This document shows positions 1-7,230 of a DNA stretch of 64,000 nucleotides, piece by piece (position 1 is the stretch's first letter; the number at the start of each line of letters is the position of its first letter). The translations under genes were made by a program, and so were the position numbers. Location of the stretch: assembly GCF_022271405.1 (NCBI RefSeq), contig NZ_JAJNAL010000007.1, positions 62,001 through 126,000 on the forward strand, given 5' to 3'. Origin of the DNA: Rhodopseudomonas infernalis (GTDB taxonomy: Bacteria; Pseudomonadota; Alphaproteobacteria; Rhizobiales; Xanthobacteraceae). The notes beneath the pieces were generated by a model. That model ran no database searches and was not told the origin of the DNA. It was given only the letters and a program-made list of their open reading frames with translations.

Positions 1-609
1 GCCGGCCACGATCTGAAAGAACTCACCGCGCATCGCAATGACGCCGACCGCGGTCGCGCCAGCTTCAGCCGGATCATGACCGCCTGCAGCACGATGATGC
101 AGGCGATCGTTTTGTCGCCGAAACCGGTCGTCGCCGCCGTGCAGGGCATCGCCACGGCCGCGGGTTGCCAACTGGTCGCGAGCTGCGATCTCGCGGTCGC
201 CTCCGAGCAAGCCGGCTTTGCCACGCCGGGCGTCGATATCGGCCTGTTTTGCTCGACCCCGATGGTTGCGCTGTCGCGCAACGTTCCGCGCAAGCAGGCG
301 ATGCATATGCTGCTGACCGGCGAACCCGTGCCGGCCGCCGAGGCGCATGCAATCGGCCTCATCAACAGCGTCGTGCCCCACGGCACCGAGCGCGACGCTG
401 CGATCGCGCTGGCGCAGAAGATCGCCCGTAAATCCTCGCACACCATCAAGATCGGCAAGGAAGCGTTCTACAAGCAGGCCGAACTCAGCCTGGCCGACGC
501 CTATCACTACGCCGCGCAAGTGATGACCGAGAACATGATGGCGCAGGACGCCGAAGAAGGCATCGGCGCGTTTCTCGAGAAGCGCGAGCCGGAGTGGAAG
601 GACAAGTAA
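1..609 (+). CDS. Enoyl-CoA hydratase/isomerase family protein, ECHDC3-like (5' end outside window)
   Basis: The reading frame is open from the first base, so about 202 C-terminal residues are visible and the start lies upstream. The crotonase core is clear: GIATAAGCQLVASCDLAVAS, then FATPGVDIGLFCSTP, then a C-terminal helix region with KEAFYKQ. This pattern matches the ECHDC3 subgroup rather than canonical hydratases. The two positions that carry catalytic glutamates in enoyl-CoA hydratase read Gln (GCQL) and Gly (TPGV) here, so hydration of enoyl-CoA is doubtful. A CoA-linked role is inferred from the fold only. Confidence is high for the family and low for the reaction. Confidence 0.88.
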   Translation, partial: AGHDLKELTAHRNDADRGRASFSRIMTACSTMMQAIVLSPKPVVAAVQGIATAAGCQLVASCDLAVASEQAGFATPGVDIGLFCSTPMVALSRNVPRKQAMHMLLTGEPVPAAEAHAIGLINSVVPHGTERDAAIALAQKIARKSSHTIKIGKEAFYKQAELSLADAYHYAAQVMTENMMAQDAEEGIGAFLEKREPEWKDK

Positions 610-622
610 GTCCTCCTCGGCT

Positions 623-716
623 CGTCATGCCCGGCCTTGTGCCGGGCATCCACGCCTTCGGGCGTTGACGTAGGAAGAAGGGCGTGGATGGCCGGGACAA
701 GCCCGGCCATGACGAC
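623..716. repeat. Intergenic palindromic repeat, CGTCATGCCCGG type
   Basis: The two ends, CGTCATGCCCGGC and GCCCGGCCATGACG, are inverted copies, and internal arms (GGGCATCCACGCC and GGCGTGGATGGCC) extend the pairing. The element would fold into a long branched hairpin. A shorter relative lies at 7149-7179. An upstream in-frame ATG for the next gene falls inside this repeat and is therefore not credible as a start. Confidence 0.8.
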
Positions 717-737
717 GTCAAACAGAACGGCAACTTG

Positions 738-1322
738 ATGAACCACGACACCTACGCCGACACTTACATCCGCCAGATCCTCAACGGCGTGAAGACGATC
801 GCGATGGTGGGCGCGTCGCCGCAGAATGTGCGGCCGAGTTACTTCGCGTTCAAATATCTCGCCGAGCGCGGCTACGACATGATTCCGATCAACCCCGGCC
901 AGGTCGGCAAGAGCCTGCTCGGCAAGCCCTTCGTCGCGTCGCTGCGCGACATCGACCGGCCGATCGACATGGTCGACATCTTCCGCGCCTCCGCGCATGT
1001 GATGCCTATCGTCGAGGAATCGCTGGCCTTGGTGCCGCAGCCGAAAGTGATCTGGATGCAGCTCGGCGTTCGCAACGACGAAGCCGCGGCGCTTGCCGAG
1101 GCCGCTGGCGTCAAGGTGGTGATGAACCGCTGCCCGAAGATCGAGTACGGCCGGCTGTCGTCGGAGATCTCGTGGATGGGCGTCAATTCGCGGACGCTCA
1201 GCTCCAAGCGTGCCCCTGCCCCGATCAAGGGCATGCGTCTGTCGCTCGATCGTGCAAGTCTTGCGGGAGCCGATACCGCCGCGTCCGACCGTGCCGTGCG
1301 CGAGCGCGGCGATGGCAGCTAA
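738..1322 (+). CDS. CoA-binding domain protein (YccU-like)
   Basis: This 194-residue protein has the Rossmann-type CoA_binding fold seen in YccU. A nucleotide-binding stretch KTIAMVGASPQNVRPSY lies near residue 20, followed by GYDMIPINPGQ, a DMVDIFR strand and IWMQLGVRN. The C-terminal NRCPKIEY is typical of the family. Members bind CoA or related ligands but have no established enzymatic role. The start at 738 is preferred because the upstream in-frame ATG at 684 lies in a palindromic repeat. The gene precedes the O-acetylhomoserine sulfhydrylase gene by 91 bases on the same strand, so the two may be cotranscribed. Confidence 0.85.
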   Translation: MNHDTYADTYIRQILNGVKTIAMVGASPQNVRPSYFAFKYLAERGYDMIPINPGQVGKSLLGKPFVASLRDIDRPIDMVDIFRASAHVMPIVEESLALVPQPKVIWMQLGVRNDEAAALAEAAGVKVVMNRCPKIEYGRLSSEISWMGVNSRTLSSKRAPAPIKGMRLSLDRASLAGADTAASDRAVRERGDGS

Positions 1323-1413
1323 GGGAGCGATCGCCGCCGAGCTTGCTTGACCTTCCGCCGGGTTGCGCTCAGATAACGCGAAATCATCAGCCCAATCGAC
1401 GGAGGGATCGACC

Positions 1414-2694
1414 ATGACCGAACGAAGCCCGGGATTTGCCACGCTCGCGATCCACGCCGGCGCGCAGCCAGATCCGACCACCGGGGCACGGGCGACGCCT
1501 ATCTATCAGACCACGTCCTTCGTCTTCAACGACGCCGACCACGCCGCGTCGCTGTTCGGGCTGCAGGCCTTCGGCAACATCTACACCCGCATCACCAACC
1601 CGACGACCTCGGTGCTCGAGGAGCGCGTCGCCGCGCTGGAAGGCGGCACCGCCGCGCTTGCCACGGCGTCCGGCCACGCCGCGCAACTCGTCGCCCTGCA
1701 GCAGCTGCTGCAGCCCGGCGACGAATTCATCGCCGCGTGCAAACTCTATGGCGGCTCGATCAACCAGTTCACCCACGCCTTCAAGAGCTTCGGCTGGAAC
1801 GTGGTGTGGGCCGATCCGGACGATCTGCCGAGCTTCCAACGTGCAGTCAGCCCGAAGACCAAGGCGATCTTCATCGAGTCGATCGCCAACCCGGCCGGCA
1901 GCATCACCGACATCGAGGCGATCGCCGAGGTTGCCCGCAATGCTCACGTGCCGCTGATCGTCGACAACACGCTAGCGACGCCCTATCTGATCCGCCCGAT
2001 CGACCACGGCGCCGACATCGTCGTGCATTCGCTCACCAAGTTTCTCGGCGGCCATGGCAATTCGCTCGGCGGCATCATTGTCGACGCCGGCACCTTCGAC
2101 TGGTCGAAGGATGGCAAGTACCCGATGCTGAGCGAGCCGCGTCCGGAATATCACGGGCTGAAGATCCAGGAGACGTTCGGCAATTTCGCTTTCGCGATCG
2201 CCTGCCGCGTGCTCGGCCTGCGCGATCTCGGCCCGGCGCTGTCGCCATTCAACGCCTTCATGCTGATGACCGGCATCGAGACGCTGCCGTTGCGGATGCA
2301 GAAGCATTGCGAGAACGCCAAGGCGATCGCCGAATTCCTGTCGACGCATAAAGCGGTGTCGTCGGTGAACTATTCGGGCCTGCCGTCGAGCAAGTACAAC
2401 GCGCTCGCCCGCAAATACGCGCCGAAGGGCGCCGGCGCGGTGTTCACCTTCGGCCTCAAGGGCGGCTATCAGGCAGGCGTCGATCTCGTCTCCAACCTGA
2501 AGCTGTTCTCGCATCTGGCCAATGTCGGCGACACCCGCTCGCTGATCATCCACCCGGCCTCGACCACGCACAGCCAGCTCGACGACGCGCAGAAGACCGC
2601 TGCGGGTGCTGCTCCCGACATGGTCCGCGTCTCGATCGGCATCGAGGACAAGGAAGACCTGATCGCGGATCTCGACGAGGCGCTCGGCGGCTGA
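1414..2694 (+). CDS. metY: O-acetylhomoserine sulfhydrylase (aminocarboxypropyltransferase)
   Basis: This 426-residue PLP enzyme belongs to the Cys/Met metabolism family. It makes homocysteine from O-acetylhomoserine and sulfide in the cytoplasm (direct sulfhydrylation). The start ATG follows GGAGGGATCGACC. The N-terminal [19 protein letters not shown] and [11 protein letters not shown] are characteristic. The PLP lysine is K209 in [11 protein letters not shown], and the C-terminal [20 protein letters not shown] is the usual ending. Length fits the O-acetylhomoserine branch, which is longer than cystathionine gamma-synthase. An O-succinyl substrate cannot be excluded from sequence alone. Confidence 0.93.
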   Translation: MTERSPGFATLAIHAGAQPDPTTGARATPIYQTTSFVFNDADHAASLFGLQAFGNIYTRITNPTTSVLEERVAALEGGTAALATASGHAAQLVALQQLLQPGDEFIAACKLYGGSINQFTHAFKSFGWNVVWADPDDLPSFQRAVSPKTKAIFIESIANPAGSITDIEAIAEVARNAHVPLIVDNTLATPYLIRPIDHGADIVVHSLTKFLGGHGNSLGGIIVDAGTFDWSKDGKYPMLSEPRPEYHGLKIQETFGNFAFAIACRVLGLRDLGPALSPFNAFMLMTGIETLPLRMQKHCENAKAIAEFLSTHKAVSSVNYSGLPSSKYNALARKYAPKGAGAVFTFGLKGGYQAGVDLVSNLKLFSHLANVGDTRSLIIHPASTTHSQLDDAQKTAAGAAPDMVRVSIGIEDKEDLIADLDEALGG

Positions 2695-2729
2695 CGCCGG
2701 GCGATGGCCGAAGCGGCCGGGAGGCGGCA

Positions 2730-3335
2730 ATGAGTATCGGCCATCTGGAAATGCGCAGGATCGAGCAGCTCAGCAACACCATTTTCGGTGTTGCCATGAC
2801 GCTGCTGGCCTATCAGGCGCCGCGTGAGAAATTCACCGGCGCCGATCCGCAGTGGCGCGAGATCTGGCACGTCTACGGCGCCTACATCTCGACCCTGCTG
2901 CTCAGCTTCATCGTCGCGGGGATGTTCTGGTACAGCCACCAGCGCCGCCTCGCCTATGCGTCGCACGGCAACCGCGCCGAGGTTGTGTTCAACCTGTTCT
3001 TCCTGCTGTCCATCATCCTGCTGCCGGTGACCTGCGGGCTGTACGGTAACAACTACGACTCGCCGAACGTCACGATGCTGTACAGCATCAATCTTTTACT
3101 GATCGCGCTGTTCAACACCGTGCTGTGGGCGATCGCCGCCGCGAAGCGAAACGACTGGCCGACGTTGCTGGCGCCGTCGTTTTCGCTGGTGCTGTTCATC
3201 GTCGCGCTGGCGGTGTGTCTGATCGACCCGCATTGGCCGAAATTCGTCTGGCCGGTCGCGTTTCTCACGCCGATCCTCAGCGCCTGGGTCGAGCGGCGAC
3301 GAGGCCGCGATATCGGCGCCGATCAGCTTGGCTGA
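2730..3335 (+). CDS. TMEM175-like (DUF1211) membrane protein, potential potassium channel
   Basis: This 201-residue protein has about six hydrophobic segments. The N-terminal [20 protein letters not shown] corresponds to the first pore-lining helix of bacterial TMEM175 channels, whose usual signature is R-x3-FSD. Here the FSD triad reads LSN, an atypical variant. Charged [10 protein letters not shown] follows helix three, as is common in the family. Potassium permeation is inferred from family knowledge. The 3' end overlaps the convergent ctaA gene by 13 bases. Confidence 0.78.
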   Translation: MSIGHLEMRRIEQLSNTIFGVAMTLLAYQAPREKFTGADPQWREIWHVYGAYISTLLLSFIVAGMFWYSHQRRLAYASHGNRAEVVFNLFFLLSIILLPVTCGLYGNNYDSPNVTMLYSINLLLIALFNTVLWAIAAAKRNDWPTLLAPSFSLVLFIVALAVCLIDPHWPKFVWPVAFLTPILSAWVERRRGRDIGADQLG

Positions 3336-4411
3336 CCGACCGGCACCGGCGCCGCACGTGGCGAGGTGTGCAGCCGCGGCACGGTGAGCCGTTCGACCTG
3401 CAGCACTGCCAGCGTCAGCACGACGATGCCGACCGCCTGATGCCCGAGCGCGAGCCCGATCGGCACCTCATGCAGCAGCGTCAGAATGCCGAGCAGCGCC
3501 TGCAGCGACAGCGCGCCGAACAGCCACAACGCTCCCGTCGCCACGCGCCCGGCCCGCGCCCGCACCGCATCGATCGCGTGCCAGGCCGCCAGCGCCCACA
3601 GCGCATAGGCCATCATGCGGTGATCGAACTGCACGGTGAGATGGTTGTCGAACAGGTTCTTCCACCACGGCGTCTCGAACCACAGCCGGTCCGCCGACGG
3701 GATCAGCGCGCCATCGATCAGCGGCCAGGTGTTGAACGTCCGCCCTGCCCGCAGCCCCGCGACCAGCGCGCCGAAAAACAGCTGTATCAGCGTCATCGCT
3801 AGCAGCGCGGTCGCGGTGATCTTCAGCCGCGCCGCAGCGACGACCGGCGCGCGATGCGACAACCGCCGCAGCGTCCAGACGATCGACGCGAAGATCACCA
3901 GCGCCAATGTGAGATGGATCGCGAGCCGCACCTGCGACACTTCGGTCCGCTGCGACAGGCCGGACGCCACCATCCACCAGCCGACCCCACCCTGCAGCGC
4001 GCCGAGCCCGAAGATCGCCCACAACGCCCGCTTCCACTCCGGGGCGATCGCGCCGCGCCACAGGAACCACAGGAACGGCAGCAGATAGGCGATGCCGATC
4101 ACGCGGCCGAGCAGCCGGTGGCTCCATTCCCACCAGAAGATGGTCTTGAACTCGCCCAGCGTCATGCCGGCGTTGAGCTCGCGATATTGCGGGATCTGCT
4201 TGTAGCCGTCGAACGCGGCGTGCCATTGCGCATCGGTGAGCGGCGGCAGCGTCCCGGTGATCGGTTTCCACTCGACGATCGACAGCCCCGATTCGGTGAG
4301 CCGCGTCGCGCCGCCGACCAGCACCATCACGGCGATCAGCGCGGCGACCAGCATCAGCCAGACACGGACGGCGCGAATACGGGGCGGACGGACTGCCGCG
4401 GCTGCGGTCAT
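3323..4411 (-). CDS. ctaA: Heme A synthase CtaA
   Basis: This 362-residue, eight-helix inner-membrane protein converts heme O to heme A for cytochrome c oxidase. Diagnostic features are [20 protein letters not shown] after the first helix, [13 protein letters not shown] with a heme-ligand histidine, a central [13 protein letters not shown], and a repeat of the pattern in the second half ([18 protein letters not shown]). The Met at 4411 is preferred because the 16 residues encoded upstream are not hydrophobic. No other cytochrome oxidase genes lie in the window. Confidence 0.93.
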   Translation of the reverse strand: MTAAAAVRPPRIRAVRVWLMLVAALIAVMVLVGGATRLTESGLSIVEWKPITGTLPPLTDAQWHAAFDGYKQIPQYRELNAGMTLGEFKTIFWWEWSHRLLGRVIGIAYLLPFLWFLWRGAIAPEWKRALWAIFGLGALQGGVGWWMVASGLSQRTEVSQVRLAIHLTLALVIFASIVWTLRRLSHRAPVVAAARLKITATALLAMTLIQLFFGALVAGLRAGRTFNTWPLIDGALIPSADRLWFETPWWKNLFDNHLTVQFDHRMMAYALWALAAWHAIDAVRARAGRVATGALWLFGALSLQALLGILTLLHEVPIGLALGHQAVGIVVLTLAVLQVERLTVPRLHTSPRAAPVPVGQPS

Positions 4412-4519
4412 AAAGCATACCTTGAACAGATTTTGGCGGACCTTATAGTCCGGCCGCATTCGCGCGCAAAGCGCCGCGAGGCCGCATCAAGCGCGTGTGA
4501 CCGGGACCTGCCGACCGCT

Positions 4520-4729
4520 ATGAACATCCGCACCCGAAAACTGATCGGAACCATCGTGCTGCTGGTGATCGCGATCGTCTGGTCGCTGACCGCAATGGCG
4601 ATCGCGCAGGCGCCGGTGATCGCCGAATCAAGATGGCTGCAACTGATCTATTACGTGGTCGCGGGTCTCGGCTGGGTGCTGCCGGCGTTGCCGGTCGTCA
4701 GCTGGATGTCGCGGCCCGATCCTCAGTAG
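4520..4729 (+). CDS. DUF2842 family small membrane protein
   Basis: A 69-residue protein with two predicted transmembrane helices, near residues 8-28 and 42-62. The N-terminal basic stretch MNIRTRKLIGT and the central WLQLIYYVVAGLGWVLPALP are typical of DUF2842 proteins of alphaproteobacteria. Function is unknown. It diverges from ctaA across about 108 bases and overlaps the convergent deacetylase-like gene by 7 bases. Confidence 0.8.
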   Translation: MNIRTRKLIGTIVLLVIAIVWSLTAMAIAQAPVIAESRWLQLIYYVVAGLGWVLPALPVVSWMSRPDPQ

Positions 4730-5763
4730 CGGCGCCCGAGCTGCGCCGCCGCCCCCGGCATCAAGCCCGACAATACCACGCGTAGCCCACGTAGCGACCG
4801 ACGTCGGCCGTCCCAGGCGATCCGCGGCAGCAGCAGCGCCGACGCTCCCGGCCCGATCACGCCCGGAATCGATGTCATGGCGGAGGCATAGCCGGCCTGT
4901 GCCACCAGTTGCTCGTCGCGGCGGGTGAAGCTGCCGCGCTCGCCATAGGGATAGGCGAAGTGATTGGCCTCCTGGCCGAGCGCCGCATGCAGCACGGCGC
5001 GGCCCATCGCGATCTCGCGCTGTGCGGCGGCGTCGCCGATATTGGCGAGCCGCGGATAGTTCACCGTTGCGCTGCCGATCGTCACCCTGGGATCGGCCGC
5101 GAGCCGTGACAAATCCTCCCAGCTCATCACCGCCTCGCGCGTCAGCCGGCCGACGTCGACGCTGTAGCGTTTACACAGATCGTGGATCGCGGCGCTGAGA
5201 TCCGCAGGCGGCAGCGCGCGCAGCCACGTCCCGAGAAAACGAAACACGCGATACTTGTCATCGGTGGCGGCGGTGTCGAAATGGCGTTCGGCATGATCGA
5301 TCACCAGCGCGATGCGATCGTGGCCGGCGATCACTTGTTCCAGCGCCATCCACCACGCCTCGCCGAGTCCATCCGGAAATGCCGTCGGCGTGAATACTGC
5401 GAACGGCGCCTTGTGCCGCGCCAATACCGGATGGCCGTAAGTCATCAGGTCGCGCGATCCGCCATCGAACGTCAGGCAGACGAACGGACCCGGACCGCTC
5501 GGCAACGCCATTCGTTGCAGCACGTCGTCGAGCGAAATCACATCGCAGTTCCAGCGCCGCAACTTGCGCAGCAGCCGGTCGAGAAACTGCGGAGTCACTT
5601 CGCGACTGCGGAGCGGCTGGAACTTGTCTTTGCGGGTCGGCCGCACCCGCTCGAAGCGCAGGATCACGCCGCGTCCGCCTCCGCGGGCCTGGGCGAGGCG
5701 CGCGAGGCCGCTGAAATAGGCAAATTCGAATCCTGTCGACGCAAACCACCCATTCGCTGACAA
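4723..5763 (-). CDS. Polysaccharide deacetylase-fold protein with all metal-ligand motifs altered (probable pseudo-enzyme)
   Basis: The 346-residue protein has a NodB-type fold. The catalytic motif 1, normally TFDDG, reads TFDGG at residues 98-102, so the metal-binding second Asp is Gly. Motif 2, normally H[ST]xxH, reads SATVNYP at 231-237, with Ala and Tyr where the two metal histidines belong. The structural FAYPYG motif at 269-274 and the surrounding secondary-structure pattern are kept. No signal peptide is evident. The reading frame is intact, so this is not simple decay. Its location beside exopolysaccharide genes suggests a binding or scaffolding role in polymer synthesis, which is inference. 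A canonical paralogue with TFDDG lies at 46124-47086. Confidence 0.85.
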   Translation of the reverse strand: MSANGWFASTGFEFAYFSGLARLAQARGGGRGVILRFERVRPTRKDKFQPLRSREVTPQFLDRLLRKLRRWNCDVISLDDVLQRMALPSGPGPFVCLTFDGGSRDLMTYGHPVLARHKAPFAVFTPTAFPDGLGEAWWMALEQVIAGHDRIALVIDHAERHFDTAATDDKYRVFRFLGTWLRALPPADLSAAIHDLCKRYSVDVGRLTREAVMSWEDLSRLAADPRVTIGSATVNYPRLANIGDAAAQREIAMGRAVLHAALGQEANHFAYPYGERGSFTRRDEQLVAQAGYASAMTSIPGVIGPGASALLLPRIAWDGRRRSLRGLRVVLSGLMPGAAAQLGRRY

Positions 5764-5891
5764 GATTCGCCTCCGGGCGTGACGGCGCCCTCCTGCCCCG
5801 TTTCCTCAGGTACCATTACTGTTTGTTGATGTTTATTTGTAAAGGTCCGCGACTGCGAAAGTGATAAAACGTTAACCTCAGGGATCTCCGG

Positions 5892-7130
5892 ATGGCGACG
5901 ACGGCCGTGCTGAGCAAGGCACGATCCCCGACCGAGGCCACCTTGTCGGTGCAGCCCGGACGGATCGCACGCGTCGAAATCCTGCGCGACATGGCAGCGG
6001 CGGAACCGATCTGGCGGCTGCTTGAAGAGCCCGAACAGTTCTCGACCCCCTATCAACGCTTCGATCTTCTCAACGCCTGGCAGCGCCAGGTCGGCTGCGC
6101 CGATGGCATTGAGCCTTTCATCGTGGTGGCGAGCGATGCCGAGCGCCGCCCGATGCTGCTGATGCCGCTCGGATTGCAACGCCGGTTCGGCGTGCGCATC
6201 GCCAGCTTTCTCGGCGGCAAGCACCCGACCTTCAACATGCCGCTGTGGCGCCGCGACGTGGCGTCGATGGCGGATTCGCGCGACATCGCCGCGCTGATCG
6301 CCGGGCTGCGCGGCGTCCCGGACGGCGCCGACGTGCTGGCGCTGTGTCAGCAGCCGCTGCGCTGGCGCGACCTGTCCAATCCGCTGGCACTGCTGCCGAA
6401 TCAACCCTCGGTCAACGACTGTCCGGTGCTGCGGCTCGAGCCCGGTGCGCCGGCGAGCGACCGGATCAGCAACTCGTTTCGACGCCGCCTGAAGAGCAAA
6501 GAGAAAAAGCTGCAGGCGTTGCCCGGCTATCGCTATGTGCAAGCGACCACCGACGCCGACATCGATCGCCTGCTGGATGCGTTTTTCCGCATCAAGCCGA
6601 TCCGGATGGCGGCTCAGAAGCTGCCCAACGTGTTCGCCGAACCCGGCGTCGGGGATTTCGTCCGGCAGGCTTGCCACGCCGAGCTGGCGAGCGGCGGGCG
6701 CGCCATCGACATCCATGCGCTGCAGAGCGACGACGAGATGATCGCGCTGTTCGCCGGCGTCGCCGACGGTCATCGCTACTCGATGATGTTCAACACCTAC
6801 ACGCTGTCGGATGCGGCGCGCTACAGTCCGGGCCTGATCCTGATGCGGTCGATCATCGATCACTACGCCGAGCAGGGTTATCGCCGGATCGACCTCGGCG
6901 TCGGTTCGGACGATTACAAGAAGATGTTCTGCAAGGATCTCGAGCCGATCTTCGACAGCTACGTCGCGCTGTCCGCCCGCGGCCGCCTTCCCGCCGCTGC
7001 GATGGCCGCTGTGGCGCGCACCAAACGCGCCGTCAAGCAAAGCCCGGCGCTGAAGCGGATGGCGCAGAAGCTTCGCGGCGCCCTGCAACGCAAGGGCTCG
7101 GCTGCATCGGCTGACGAGTCAGCGAACTAA
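5892..7130 (+). CDS. GNAT-type acetyltransferase, CelD/BcsL-like (Acetyltransf_6)
   Basis: A 412-residue protein of the CelD-like family found in cellulose and exopolysaccharide loci. The N-terminal third contains FSTPYQRFDLLNAWQRQV and RPMLLMPLGLQ. The acetyltransferase core follows, with FRRRLKSKEKKLQALPGY, YSMMFNTYTLSDAARYSPGL and YRRIDLGVGSDDYKKMFC near the C-terminus. These are the usual marks of Acetyltransf_6, a FemAB-related GNAT fold. The protein is probably cytosolic and may modify sugar precursors or lipid-linked intermediates. It is transcribed divergently from the deacetylase-like gene across 128 bases that must hold both promoters. Confidence 0.85.
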   Translation: MATTAVLSKARSPTEATLSVQPGRIARVEILRDMAAAEPIWRLLEEPEQFSTPYQRFDLLNAWQRQVGCADGIEPFIVVASDAERRPMLLMPLGLQRRFGVRIASFLGGKHPTFNMPLWRRDVASMADSRDIAALIAGLRGVPDGADVLALCQQPLRWRDLSNPLALLPNQPSVNDCPVLRLEPGAPASDRISNSFRRRLKSKEKKLQALPGYRYVQATTDADIDRLLDAFFRIKPIRMAAQKLPNVFAEPGVGDFVRQACHAELASGGRAIDIHALQSDDEMIALFAGVADGHRYSMMFNTYTLSDAARYSPGLILMRSIIDHYAEQGYRRIDLGVGSDDYKKMFCKDLEPIFDSYVALSARGRLPAAAMAAVARTKRAVKQSPALKRMAQKLRGALQRKGSAASADESAN

Positions 7131-7148
7131 CAACCCACGACCACATCT

Positions 7149-7179
7149 CGTCATGCCCGGCCTTGTCCCGGCCATGACG
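7149..7179. repeat. Short intergenic palindromic repeat, CGTCATGCCCGG type
   Basis: A single hairpin, CGTCATG...CATGACG, with an inner CCGG/CCGG pairing and a CTTGT loop. It is a reduced form of the element at 623-716. It lies between the convergent ends of the CelD-like and ExoP-like genes and might act as a terminator stem, but there is no T-tract. Confidence 0.75.
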
Positions 7180-7230
7180 GAAGTGGATGTGCAACTGAGC
7201 CGATCGGGCGAGGCGCGCAGCGCGCACTCA

